From positions 1 through 64,000 of the forward strand of contig NZ_JABXIN010000016.1 of the NCBI RefSeq assembly GCF_013373065.1: DNA of 64,000 nucleotides, read 5' to 3'. A program made the position numbers and the translations under genes. The notes under the pieces were generated by a model. It was given only the letters and a program-made list of their open reading frames with translations. It was not told the DNA's origin and did not search any database. Below are positions 17,214 through 26,181 of the stretch, one piece after another. This DNA is from Algoriphagus sp. GTDB lineage: Bacteria; Bacteroidota; Bacteroidia; Cytophagales; Cyclobacteriaceae. Positions within the stretch are counted from its first letter, which is position 1. Every line of letters starts with the position of its first letter.

Positions 17214-17578
17214 GGATAGATTTTTGGCGGATCAGGTGACTTCAAGGATATTTTATTAAATCCCTTCACCAATATTACAGTTCCTACAATTCCGGTCGCA
17301 CCACCCACATAAAGCAAAGTCTTTCCCACATCAGGGTTACTTCCCAGCAATTGCCCCCCGATAATAGTCACCGTATAGCCGACCGTAGCAATGAAAATCC
17401 CTGTTTTTAACTGCTTTTTGGATTGGTCCAAATTCAACTGAACTTCATAAAGTTCTTGATCCAAGGCCCGAATTTCTCTTCGTAAGGAATCTAAGTTTGC
17501 TTGTCGTGATGTAGTCTGTCCGTAAACAGAGATGGATATTAAAATCGATAAAAAAAGACAGAAAAATAACCGACTCAT
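17210..17578 (-). CDS. Small predicted membrane protein, unknown function
   Basis: 122 residues from the ATG at 17576-17578, placed one base after the LytTR gene's stop; a longer start at 17608 would overlap that gene. A signal peptide (SRLFFCLFLSILISISVYGQ) is followed by a coiled-coil stretch (about residues 25-60) and two hydrophobic helices (IFIATVGYTVTIIGG and LLYVGGATGIVGTVIL). No family was recognised. It probably forms an operon with the two-component genes upstream. Confidence 0.7.
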   Translation of the reverse strand: MSRLFFCLFLSILISISVYGQTTSRQANLDSLRREIRALDQELYEVQLNLDQSKKQLKTGIFIATVGYTVTIIGGQLLGSNPDVGKTLLYVGGATGIVGTVILVKGFNKISLKSPDPPKIYP

Positions 17579-17579
17579 T

Positions 17580-18353
17580 TTACTGGTTAATCCAATTTTT
17601 AAATTCATTTACCCGTTCCCTAGCTACGACTAAGGCATCTTCACTTTTAGCATTCATGGAGAGCGCCAAGCGACCATTAAGATAAGGTTTGATTTCCACC
17701 AAACCATCAAGATGGATAATCATGGAACGGTTAATTCTATAAAATTTGAATGGATCAAGCAAGTCTGCTTCCAGCTCACTTAGCGTATGCTCAACCAAAT
17801 AACGAGTAGCAGAACCGATCTCCACCAAAAATGTCAGGCCATTTTCTGAATAGAAATACGCGATATTTTCGGTTGGTATAAAGACATATTTATTTCCCAG
17901 CTTTGTCAAAAATCTTTTCTTATAAAACTTTGATTCATATTTATTTAATATGCTTTTTATAAAGTCAGGGTTTAAATTAGTTGATTCACTTTTTGAATTA
18001 AAACTACTCGCCTTTTCCAGGGCTTTGACCAATCGATTTTCTTCAATGGGCTTCAATACATAATCAATGCAATTGTGGTCAAATGACTGAAGCGCATATT
18101 GATCATAAGCAGTAATAAATATGACAGGAATTTCCAGCTCTGGAGATTCGGCAAATGCTTTGAAACTTAATCCATCTGCCAAATGGATGTCACAAAGAAT
18201 AAGATCAAAATCTTGAGGATTTGAAAGATGCTTTTTGAGAGATTTGACACTTTGTACGGAAGCTGTTAGCTCCCATTCGGGGAAATTTCGCTTTACAATG
18301 GACTTAATCCGTTGTTGGGCCAGTGGTTCATCTTCTACTATAAGCAGTCTCAT
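17580..18353 (-). CDS. LytTR-family response regulator
   Basis: 257 residues. The receiver domain (about 2-120) has Glu7-Asp8, phospho-acceptor Asp55 (LILCDIHLAD) and Lys103-region KPI. A LytTR DNA-binding domain occupies about 150-250, with the characteristic FYRINRSMIIHLDG region. It overlaps the upstream histidine kinase gene by 26 bases, so the two form a pair. Targets are unknown; the FAS1 lipoprotein lies just upstream on the same strand but has its own terminator. Confidence 0.94.
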   Translation of the reverse strand: MRLLIVEDEPLAQQRIKSIVKRNFPEWELTASVQSVKSLKKHLSNPQDFDLILCDIHLADGLSFKAFAESPELEIPVIFITAYDQYALQSFDHNCIDYVLKPIEENRLVKALEKASSFNSKSESTNLNPDFIKSILNKYESKFYKKRFLTKLGNKYVFIPTENIAYFYSENGLTFLVEIGSATRYLVEHTLSELEADLLDPFKFYRINRSMIIHLDGLVEIKPYLNGRLALSMNAKSEDALVVARERVNEFKNWINQ

Positions 18354-19356
18354 TTCTTTCTATCAAAGGCAAGGTTACTTCAAAAGTATTCTCTCCATCA
18401 TGAATCCGGACAGATTGATTAAGAAACCTATATCTTTCAGAAATGTTTTGAAGCCCAATTCCTGTGGACGCTTCCACTGCCTCTTTGAGTTGTTTTGGGT
18501 TCGAAATTTTTATTTCATTCGAGCTAGCCGAAATACGGATAGTCAAGGGCTCATCCTCCGTGAAATAGTTGTGTTTGACAGCATTTTCGACCAATAATTG
18601 TAAAACTGCTGGCGGCACCCTTTTCTTTTTTGCTTCAGGGTCAATAGTTATTTCAAATGATAAGGATTGATTAAAGCGTATCTCCAAAAGGTCCATGTAA
18701 TCCTTTAGAAAGTGGAGTTCCTCCTCCAGAGATACCAAATCGGCTACCTTATTATTCAGCAAATAGCGGTAAATCCCGCTCATCTTTTGCAAATAGCTAT
18801 CCGCCAAATCAATATTTTCATGAATCAGCGATGAGATTGCGCTGAGGTTGTTAAAGAAGAAATGAGGATTGAGTTGCATGTTTAGCGATTCCATCCTGGC
18901 TTCGGTATTAAGTAGCTTCAACCTTTCTGCCTCTAATTTCTTTTCGCTGTATTTTTTATTAAAGAAATAAATAGCATTGATTGAGTTGAGAAAGAGATTT
19001 ATTCGAAAAAGGAAGCCTAAAGTCAAAAGGAAATTAGGCTTTGTCATTCCGAAAGGGCCCCCAAACACCAAACCGGTAGTTTTGACAGATATAAACGCAA
19101 GCCCAGTAATGAAGATAAAACTTGAAAAAAACTGAAGAACCAAGGGATGGATTTCTGGAAATTTTTGCAACCCCCAGGATTCAATTAAAAAATTTATCAG
19201 CCATACCAAATAACAAAGGGCTAAAATGAGTACAAAAAGTTGGTTTTGAGGGAGAGCCGCCTGAAAAAGACGATCACCTTCCAGGATGAGGATATTGAAA
19301 AAGGAATACAACCCCAATAAACCCGGATAGATCCATTTATATCGATGGCCAAACAT
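18328..19356 (-). CDS. LytS/YehU-type sensor histidine kinase
   Basis: 342 residues. The N-terminal half has four or so hydrophobic segments (from IYPGLLGLY to about residue 130), with no large extracellular sensor. The His_kinase domain has the phosphorylated His165 in QLNPHFFFNNL, and the ATPase domain has LLVENAVKHN and GIGLQNISERY. It is the partner of the LytTR regulator downstream. Confidence 0.94.
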   Translation of the reverse strand: MFGHRYKWIYPGLLGLYSFFNILILEGDRLFQAALPQNQLFVLILALCYLVWLINFLIESWGLQKFPEIHPLVLQFFSSFIFITGLAFISVKTTGLVFGGPFGMTKPNFLLTLGFLFRINLFLNSINAIYFFNKKYSEKKLEAERLKLLNTEARMESLNMQLNPHFFFNNLSAISSLIHENIDLADSYLQKMSGIYRYLLNNKVADLVSLEEELHFLKDYMDLLEIRFNQSLSFEITIDPEAKKKRVPPAVLQLLVENAVKHNYFTEDEPLTIRISASSNEIKISNPKQLKEAVEASTGIGLQNISERYRFLNQSVRIHDGENTFEVTLPLIERNETAYSRR

Positions 19357-19390
19357 TCTGCTTCTTGCTTTCCCTACTAAATCAAACTTT

Positions 19391-19431
19391 AAAATAAAAA
19401 AGCAAGGGAAGGGATTGATCCCTCCCCTTGC
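19391..19431 (-). terminator. Rho-independent terminator after the FAS1 gene
   Basis: Arms 19402-19414 and 19419-19431 (gcaagggaaggga / tccctccccttgc, one mismatch) flank a four-base loop. On the minus strand this is followed by a T-rich run (complement of 19390-19401). It lies 24 bases beyond the FAS1 stop. Confidence 0.85.
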
Positions 19432-19454
19432 ATGTGGTAGTTAAAAGAATATGT

Positions 19455-21761
19455 TTACAAGGTAGGTAGTAAGACGCCATTAATGACGTGAACTACACCG
19501 TTTTCTATTGCTACGTCTGCTACTTGAACAGTATAGGTCGCTCCTCCTGCATCAGTTACAGTTACAGTTCCACCGTTTCTCGTCACCGTCAAATCTTCTC
19601 CAGCCAAGGTTGGAACAGTTTGAGAACCTTCCGCTAAGTCAGTTGAGAAGGCAACCGCTGGCACCACATGGAAGCCCAATACTTTTTGCAATCCTTCTAA
19701 GCCAATTGTATTTACCAATTCTTCCAAGGATGCTACCCCAAGAGTTCCAAGTAATTGAACGAATGCATCATTTGTTGGGGCAAAAACCGTAATCGCGTCC
19801 GCATCCAACAAGTCTTGGCCTAATCCTGCTGCTGTAACAGCATCCAAAAGAATTGTCAAGTTTGCTTCAGTAGCAGCCTCAACAATATTTGGCAAATCTT
19901 CTTCAGGCAACAAGACCCCGTCAATTACATGAACCACTCCATTTTCGATGGCAACATCGGCCACTGCTACATTAAAGGTATTTCCTCTAGCATCTGTAAC
20001 CGTCACAGAAGATCCTGATCGAGTAACTGTCAAATCTTCGCCAGCTAATGTAGGTACCGTTTGCGCTCCTTCTGCCAAATCAAAAGAGAAGGCCGTTGCA
20101 GGAACTACGTGAAATCCTAAAATTCGAGTCACTTCTTCCAAACCTACTGTAGCTACCAATTCCTGCAATGAATTTAAACTCAAGGCATCTAGCAGATCAA
20201 GGAATGCCTGATTTGTTGGTGCAAAAACAGTCATCGCTTCTTGATCGAGAAGTGTTTGTCCCAAACCAGCGGCAGTCACCGCATCCAACAACACAGTCAA
20301 ATTCGCAGCAGTGGCAGCTTCAACTACGTTTGGAAGGCTGAATTCTGGAAGAAGTACACCATCAATCACATGTACAACTCCATTTTCAATAGCTACATCT
20401 GCAGCAATAACATTTGCAGAATTTCCAAGAGCATCAGTTACCGTCACTCCAGAACCGTTTGCTGTTACAATCAATTCCTGTCCAGCCAAGGTGGTAAAGG
20501 TATTTGAAGCTTCTAAGTCTGTAGAAAATGCAACAGCAGGAACCACATGGAAACCTAAAATAGTTTGAAGGTTTTCAATTCCACCAATTCGCGCTACTAG
20601 TTGATCCAAGTTAGCTGCGTTGTAAGCATCTAAAGCAGCAGCGAATGCATCATTGGTTGGTGCAAAAACAGTCATTGCCTCTGCTCCTAGCAATGCACCA
20701 CCTAGATCAGCTGCCGTCACCGCATCTAACAAAGTAGTAAGACCAGCCGCCTGAGCAGCTTCTACTACATTAGGTAGCATCAAATCCGGCAACATCATAC
20801 CATTGATAACGTGCACCACTCCATTTGCAATCTCAATATCAGCTGCAACTACCTGAGCTGTACGTCCTAGTTGATCAATCACAGTCACAACACCACCAGC
20901 TACTTCAACTGTAATGTCTTGCCCTGAAAGGGTGGTAAAAGTATTAGTGGCCTGCAAATCTCCTGACATGGCAACAGCAGGTACCACATGGAATCCAAGA
21001 ACTTTTTCTAAGTTCTCAACTCCTCCAATTTTCAAAACCAATTCATCCAAATCTTGCGCACCAAATACTTCCAAAGCAGCTGCAAAAGCTTCATTGGTAG
21101 GCGCAAAAACAGTGATTGCTCCTGCTGAAAGTAAATCATTTGCAAGTCCATCTACAGCAGTAACTGCAGCCAAAAGGGTCGTTAGTCCAGCATCAGTAGC
21201 TGCTTCAACCAAATCAGGTTTCGGCAACTCAATGGAAGGAATCAATACTCGATCGATTACATGAACCACTCCATTTTCGATTTCAACATCAGCTTGCAAA
21301 ACACGAGCAGTATTTCCTGCTGCATCAATTACAGTCACGATTCCAGGAGCCCGATTTACCACCAATTGCTGACCAGCTAGCGTAGTAACAATATTGGTCT
21401 CATTTAACTGATCCGAAAAAATAGTGTTTGGCACTACATGGAAACCTAAAACAGTCTCCAGATTCATAGGGCCTCCTAATTTTTCAACTAATTCATTTAA
21501 ATCCGCCGCTTCAAACTCCGCTAATGCATTCGCAAATGCATCATTGGTAGGGGCGAAAACGGTAATAGAACTTTGATCCTGAAGTGCCGCTTCCAAGCCT
21601 GGGATAGCCCGAACAGCAGTTACTAAAGTTGTTAATCCGGCATCTTGAGCCGCTTCCATTAAGGTAGGATAAGGAATTGGGCCTTGGTAGTCCTCGTTTT
21701 CGCACGAAACGAAGGTTAAAAAGAAAGCCCCAACGAATAGGTACTTTAAGAATTTGAACAT
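19455..21761 (-). CDS. Five-domain fasciclin (FAS1) lipoprotein
   Basis: 768 residues. A lipoprotein signal ends at Cys20 (LTFVSC). Five tandem FAS1 domains follow, at about 33-182, 183-330, 331-477, 478-624 and 625-768. Each starts with an (L/V)VEAA-x-x-A-x-LT motif, has ITVFAPTN-x-AF, then GFHVVP, then NGVVHVI-x-x-(V/M)L(L/I)P. FAS1 domains mediate adhesion to proteins or polysaccharides, so a cell-surface adhesive or matrix role is likely. The domains are very alike, suggesting expansion by duplication. A terminator follows; no co-transcribed gene is evident. Confidence 0.95.
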   Translation of the reverse strand: MFKFLKYLFVGAFFLTFVSCENEDYQGPIPYPTLMEAAQDAGLTTLVTAVRAIPGLEAALQDQSSITVFAPTNDAFANALAEFEAADLNELVEKLGGPMNLETVLGFHVVPNTIFSDQLNETNIVTTLAGQQLVVNRAPGIVTVIDAAGNTARVLQADVEIENGVVHVIDRVLIPSIELPKPDLVEAATDAGLTTLLAAVTAVDGLANDLLSAGAITVFAPTNEAFAAALEVFGAQDLDELVLKIGGVENLEKVLGFHVVPAVAMSGDLQATNTFTTLSGQDITVEVAGGVVTVIDQLGRTAQVVAADIEIANGVVHVINGMMLPDLMLPNVVEAAQAAGLTTLLDAVTAADLGGALLGAEAMTVFAPTNDAFAAALDAYNAANLDQLVARIGGIENLQTILGFHVVPAVAFSTDLEASNTFTTLAGQELIVTANGSGVTVTDALGNSANVIAADVAIENGVVHVIDGVLLPEFSLPNVVEAATAANLTVLLDAVTAAGLGQTLLDQEAMTVFAPTNQAFLDLLDALSLNSLQELVATVGLEEVTRILGFHVVPATAFSFDLAEGAQTVPTLAGEDLTVTRSGSSVTVTDARGNTFNVAVADVAIENGVVHVIDGVLLPEEDLPNIVEAATEANLTILLDAVTAAGLGQDLLDADAITVFAPTNDAFVQLLGTLGVASLEELVNTIGLEGLQKVLGFHVVPAVAFSTDLAEGSQTVPTLAGEDLTVTRNGGTVTVTDAGGATYTVQVADVAIENGVVHVINGVLLPTL

Positions 21762-21870
21762 AGCGATTTTGGTTAGTTTTAGTTAAAAAACCATAAGCAC
21801 TATGCATTGATTGACCAAACTAGGTGAACTGTAGAAAAAGAAGGGTGAATTGTATAATTATCCCCTTGAA

Positions 21871-21898
21871 TTGAAAAAAGCCCCGAAGGGCTTTTCAA
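21871..21898 (-). terminator. Rho-independent terminator after pyk
   Basis: A stem formed by aaaagccc and gggctttt with a short loop, directly abutting the pyk stop at 21899. Read on minus it ends in a T-rich stretch (complement of ttgaaaaaa). The A-rich and T-rich flanks could also allow function on the plus strand. Confidence 0.75.
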
Positions 21899-23323
21899 TT
21901 AATTGACAATGTGAATTTTCAGCATGTTGGTCCTGCCTTTCTCCTTGAGTGGCATACTAGCTGTATTGATAATGATGTCTCCGGAATTGACGTGCTCATC
22001 TTTTTTCAGGGTATTTTCAATATCCTCAAAAGTGGCATCAGTAGAAACTTGGTTTTCATAATAATAGGCCCGAACACCCCATACCAACGACATTTGAGTA
22101 ATTAAGTTTTTGTTTCGAGTGAATACAAAAATATTTGCCTTCGGCCGGTGAGAGGCAATTCTGAAGCCTGTGAAACCAGATGAAGTAATTCCAACAATGG
22201 CTTTTGCCTTCACATTTCTGGAGAGACGGGAAGCCATCAAGATCAAGTTATTACTCAAAAAGGTAGGATCCCCTTCCTGGATTTTATATAGGTGATGATA
22301 GATCTCTGCATTTTCTTCCAAATAGCTGATAATGCTTGACATGGCCTTCACGGCATTCACTGGATAATTTCCGGAAGCTGTTTCCGCAGAAAGCATCACC
22401 GCATCTGCCCCATCCAACACGGCATTGGCTACATCATTGGTCTCCGCTCGGGTAGGTCGCGGATTATTGATCATGCTTTCCATCATCTGAGTTGCGATGA
22501 TTACTGGCTTACATGCTAATTTGCATTTCTCCACCATTTTCTTTTGCCAAAGTGGTACAATTTCCTGCGGAACTTCCACCCCTAAATCTCCTCTAGCGAC
22601 CATAATCGCATCAGTCGCTTCAATGATGGCATCGATATTTTCCAAAGCCTCAGGCTTTTCAATTTTTGCGACGATTTTGCAAGACTTCCCTGCTTTATCA
22701 ATTCGCTCCCTCAAATCAATTATATCTTCCGGTGAGCGTACAAAAGACAAAGCGATCCAGTCCACTTCTTGCTTCAAGCCAAATTCCAGATCCTCGATGT
22801 CTTTTTCGGTCAAGGAAGGGGCTGAAACTTTGGTGTTTGGTAGATTGATTCCTTTTCGGGATTTCAAAAGCCCTCCATGAATCACCGTACAATTCACATT
22901 TTTTCCATCGGTATCATCCACAACCAATTCCAGATTTCCATCATCGATCAAAATTCTATCCCCAGATACTACATCATTGGGAAGATTTTGATATACAGTC
23001 GACACCAAAGAAGAAGTTCCTACTAAAGGTTCGTTGGTAATAGTGATTTTATTTCCCGGAACGATTTCAACCCCATTATTTTCGACCTCCCCTACTCGGA
23101 TTTTTGGTCCTTGAAGGTCCTGTAAAATTCCCAAGTTCAGATTTTCCTCCTTGTTGATTTTCCGGATGATCTCAATTACTTTTTGATGGACATCATGGGT
23201 GCCGTGAGAGAAATTCAAGCGGAACACATTAGCTCCTGCAGCTGCCAAACTTTTGATGGTATCATAGTTATTGGAAGCAGGCCCAATGGTTGCAAGGATT
23301 TTGGTTTTATTGAAATGACTCAT
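21899..23323 (-). CDS. pyk: Pyruvate kinase
   Basis: Converts phosphoenolpyruvate and ADP to pyruvate and ATP. 474 residues, the normal length. Seen are ATIGPAS (N-terminal), the FRLNFSHG substrate loop, the active-site signature IVAKIEKPEAL, MVARGDLGVEVP and the ADTANAV-like stretch NDVANAVLDGADAVMLS. The gene is two bases downstream of the IPExxxVDY gene and ends in a terminator. Confidence 0.97.
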   Translation of the reverse strand: MSHFNKTKILATIGPASNNYDTIKSLAAAGANVFRLNFSHGTHDVHQKVIEIIRKINKEENLNLGILQDLQGPKIRVGEVENNGVEIVPGNKITITNEPLVGTSSLVSTVYQNLPNDVVSGDRILIDDGNLELVVDDTDGKNVNCTVIHGGLLKSRKGINLPNTKVSAPSLTEKDIEDLEFGLKQEVDWIALSFVRSPEDIIDLRERIDKAGKSCKIVAKIEKPEALENIDAIIEATDAIMVARGDLGVEVPQEIVPLWQKKMVEKCKLACKPVIIATQMMESMINNPRPTRAETNDVANAVLDGADAVMLSAETASGNYPVNAVKAMSSIISYLEENAEIYHHLYKIQEGDPTFLSNNLILMASRLSRNVKAKAIVGITSSGFTGFRIASHRPKANIFVFTRNKNLITQMSLVWGVRAYYYENQVSTDATFEDIENTLKKDEHVNSGDIIINTASMPLKEKGRTNMLKIHIVN

Positions 23324-23325
23324 GT

Positions 23326-23754
23326 TTAATAGGTTAGTAGGTTTTCTTTGGACTTAAGTTTATTGACATCCAGTTTGATTACGTTTTGGATATAAGGGTT
23401 TTTAGAAAGTTCAGAAACAAAAAGCTGAGAATCAATTTGATACGTTTCATCTTGTAACAACAGGAAATAATCCATGTACTTGAGTTCCGGTATCAAATAG
23501 GAAACTTGTCTTGATGAACTCAATGCTTTATTTTTCAAAAGCTGGATATAACCGTGCGGTAAAGAAAGGAAATATTGGCTAATTTTCAGATTGGGAACAG
23601 ACAAAAACTCAATTTCCAGATCTTCGGTTCGAATGAGGTTTAGGTTCATCTCCCGATTGATAAGCCAGGCCATTTTGTAATCCCTCACAGGGGATACAAG
23701 GCCCAAAAGTTCAAAATCATAGCTGTGTTCTATTTGTAGTTTTACCTTCTTCAT
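23326..23754 (-). CDS. IPExxxVDY-family protein
   Basis: 142 residues, cytoplasmic, no catalytic motif evident. LIPELKYMDYFLLL fits the naming motif I-P-E-x-x-x-(V/M)-D-Y of a small Bacteroidota family whose function is unknown to me. It precedes pyk by two bases, so the two are co-transcribed, and it diverges from acpP. Confidence 0.75.
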   Translation of the reverse strand: MKKVKLQIEHSYDFELLGLVSPVRDYKMAWLINREMNLNLIRTEDLEIEFLSVPNLKISQYFLSLPHGYIQLLKNKALSSSRQVSYLIPELKYMDYFLLLQDETYQIDSQLFVSELSKNPYIQNVIKLDVNKLKSKENLLTY

Positions 23755-23830
23755 AGAGGCACATCAAGGTGCAGGTCAAAGTTAGAAATAAAAAAGATTC
23801 AGAGGACAGCAACTTGTCTTACAAAAATTT

Positions 23831-23861
23831 ACTTGAATCATTTCTTTGTCTATTACCTTTT
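23831..23861 (+). promoter_or_regulatory. Candidate promoter for the acpP-fabF operon
   Basis: ACTTG at 23831-23835 and TACCTTTT at 23854-23861 are separated by 18 bases and resemble the Bacteroidota TTTG / TAnnTTTG pair, with one mismatch in the -7 box. Alternative boxes nearby (TATATTTC) fit less well. Confidence 0.3.
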
Positions 23862-23906
23862 AAATATATTTCTTTGCGAAGTGTTATTAACTAAACTGAT
23901 CACAAA

Positions 23907-24143
23907 ATGTCTGAAATTGCACAAAAAGTAAAAGCCATCATTGTTGACAAACTGGGCGTAGAAGAGTCTGAAGTGACTATGGAAGCAAGCTTTACCAATG
24001 ACTTGGGAGCTGATTCTTTGGACACTGTAGAATTGATTATGGAATTCGAAAAAGAATTCAACATCTCTATCCCAGACGATCAGGCTGAGCAAATTGGTAC
24101 AGTCGGACAGGCTGTTTCCTACCTGGAGGCTAACGTCAAATAA
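23907..24143 (+). CDS. acpP: Acyl carrier protein
   Basis: 78 residues, acidic. Carries growing fatty acyl chains on a 4'-phosphopantetheine attached to Ser37 in the [12 protein letters not shown] motif. It lies 19 bases before fabF, the classic acpP-fabF-rnc order. Confidence 0.98.
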   Translation: MSEIAQKVKAIIVDKLGVEESEVTMEASFTNDLGADSLDTVELIMEFEKEFNISIPDDQAEQIGTVGQAVSYLEANVK

Positions 24144-24162
24144 TAACCCTTAAATTCATTCC

Positions 24163-25416
24163 ATGAATTTGAAACGAGTTGTTGTAACTGGTATAGGTGC
24201 CCTTACACCCATTGGCAATACTTCTGAAGAATTTTGGAAGGGATTGGTAGCGGGTGTAAGTGGCGCTGCACCAATTACCAAATTCGATGCTTCACTTTTC
24301 AAAACCCAATTTGCCTGCGAGGTCAAGAATCTCAATATAGAAGATTTCATTGACCGTAAAGAAGCTCGCAAAATGGATTTGTTCACCCAATATGCAATGA
24401 TTACTGCCGATGAGGCCATTGTAGATTCTGGGTTGGATCTTGAAAAAATCGAAAAATCCAGAGCAGGTGTTATCTGGGGCTCCGGAATCGGTGGACTTCG
24501 CACTTTTCAAGAGGAAGTTACAGCATTTGCCACAGGTGATGGTACTCCCCGATTTAATCCTTTCTTTATCCCAAAAATGATTGCGGATATAAGTGCTGGA
24601 TTTATCTCAATAAAGTACGGATTCAGAGGTCCTAACTTTGTAACAGTATCTGCTTGTGCATCGGCTACCAATGCGTTGATCGATGCATTTAATTATATCC
24701 GATTAGGAAAAGCTGATATTTTCATTTCCGGAGGTTCAGAGGCTGCAGTAACCGAAGCAGGTATTGGTGGATTTAATGCCATGAAGGCACTCTCCCAGCG
24801 AAATGATTCTCCTGAAACTGCATCCAGACCTTTCGACAAAGACCGTGACGGCTTTGTATTAGGAGAAGGTGCCGGTGCATTGATTTTGGAAGAATATGAG
24901 CATGCAGTTGCCCGAGGAGCAAAAATCTACGCTGAATTGGTAGGTGGCGGTATGTCTGCTGATGCTAATCATATCACTGCTCCACACCCTGAAGGATTGG
25001 GAGCAAGTGAGGTAATGCAAGCTGCACTTCTTGATGCGAATCTTAAGCCTGAGGACGTAGATTATATCAATGTACATGGTACTTCTACTCCTTTGGGAGA
25101 TGTCAGCGAAACCAAGGCTATTGAAAAAGTCTTTGGGGAGCATGCCTACAAAATGAATATCTCCAGTACAAAATCCATGACAGGTCACCTGTTGGGAGCA
25201 GCTGGAGCCATTGAGGCCATCGCCTCGATATTAGCCATTCGAAATGGGATTATTCCGCCTACCATCAATCACTTTACAGATGATGAGCAGTTTGATCCTA
25301 AGTTGAACTTGACTTTCAATAAAGCTCAAGAACGAGAGGTGAATGTGGCATTAAGTAATACCTTTGGATTTGGCGGACATAATTGCTCTGTCATTTTCAA
25401 AAAAATTAATGGGTAA
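24163..25416 (+). CDS. fabF: Beta-ketoacyl-ACP synthase II
   Basis: Elongates acyl-ACP chains in type II fatty acid synthesis. 417 residues. The catalytic Cys165 is in TVSACASATNAL; the two His are in NVHGTSTPLGD (about 305) and MTGHLLGAAG (about 342). C-terminal GFGGHN is present. rnc begins six bases after its stop. Confidence 0.97.
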   Translation: MNLKRVVVTGIGALTPIGNTSEEFWKGLVAGVSGAAPITKFDASLFKTQFACEVKNLNIEDFIDRKEARKMDLFTQYAMITADEAIVDSGLDLEKIEKSRAGVIWGSGIGGLRTFQEEVTAFATGDGTPRFNPFFIPKMIADISAGFISIKYGFRGPNFVTVSACASATNALIDAFNYIRLGKADIFISGGSEAAVTEAGIGGFNAMKALSQRNDSPETASRPFDKDRDGFVLGEGAGALILEEYEHAVARGAKIYAELVGGGMSADANHITAPHPEGLGASEVMQAALLDANLKPEDVDYINVHGTSTPLGDVSETKAIEKVFGEHAYKMNISSTKSMTGHLLGAAGAIEAIASILAIRNGIIPPTINHFTDDEQFDPKLNLTFNKAQEREVNVALSNTFGFGGHNCSVIFKKING

Positions 25417-25422
25417 ATAAGC

Positions 25423-26163
25423 TTGAGACTCCTTCAGCTACTCGGATTTCAACGAATTTTATTTAACAAAAAAGATCAAAGGCTTGCCTCCTCCATCAAA
25501 ATGATGGTAGGAAGCAAGCCTTTAAATATTTCCCTCTATCGACTTGCTCTTACTCCTGCAGGGCTTGGAAAAGAAAATGAGAGAGGGCATCGAATTTCAA
25601 ACGAACGGCTTGAATTTCTCGGTGATGCTATTTTAGGAGCTGTTGTTGCAGAATATCTATTTCAAAAATACCCCCTTCGGGATGAAGGTTTTCTAACCGA
25701 AACTCGATCCAAATTGGTCAACCGTGAAAGCTTGAATGAAACGGGAATCAAAATTGGACTTCGAAACATTCTTCAAGATTTATTGGATGGCACCTCGTTT
25801 ACTGGAAGCAAGTCCCTTTACGGTGACATGCTTGAAGCTTTGGTAGGAGCTGTTTATCTTGATCGCGGATATCGTTTTACAAAAAACTTTATTCTCTCCA
25901 GAATTTTACTCCATTTTGATATTGAAGGGATGGTCACCACCACCATGAATTATAAATCAAAAATCGTGGAGTGGTCTCAAAAGGAAAACAAGAATATCGA
26001 TTATAAAATTTTGGAGATCAATGGCAACCAACGCTATAAAGAGTTTGTTGTCGCCTTAATGGTAAACTCAAAAGAAGTAGCTACAGGCAAAGGACCTACC
26101 AAAAAGAAAGCCGAACAGGAAGCTTCAAAAAACGCCTGTGATTCCCTACAAATCCCTACCTAA
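25423..26163 (+). CDS. rnc: Ribonuclease III
   Basis: Cleaves double-stranded RNA in rRNA and mRNA processing. 246 residues from a TTG start at 25423. The catalytic domain signature is NERLEFLGDAIL, with the second acidic set in YGDMLEALVGAVYLD. A dsRNA-binding domain (about 175-243) ends with KKKAEQEASKNAC. The N-terminal extension of about 25 residues before the domain is moderately conserved in form among homologues; a later start cannot be excluded. Confidence 0.96.
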   Translation: MRLLQLLGFQRILFNKKDQRLASSIKMMVGSKPLNISLYRLALTPAGLGKENERGHRISNERLEFLGDAILGAVVAEYLFQKYPLRDEGFLTETRSKLVNRESLNETGIKIGLRNILQDLLDGTSFTGSKSLYGDMLEALVGAVYLDRGYRFTKNFILSRILLHFDIEGMVTTTMNYKSKIVEWSQKENKNIDYKILEINGNQRYKEFVVALMVNSKEVATGKGPTKKKAEQEASKNACDSLQIPT

Positions 26164-26181
26164 ACCAACGCCAGATCTTTC

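Noticed and set aside
20241..20507. Plus-strand open frames across the FAS1 gene
   Set aside because: They are antisense shadows of a clearly coding minus-strand gene with lipobox and five domains.
19455..21761. Internal FAS1 repeats as a CRISPR or tandem-repeat locus
   Set aside because: Repeat units of about 440 bases lie in an intact reading frame and encode protein domains, so they are not CRISPR.
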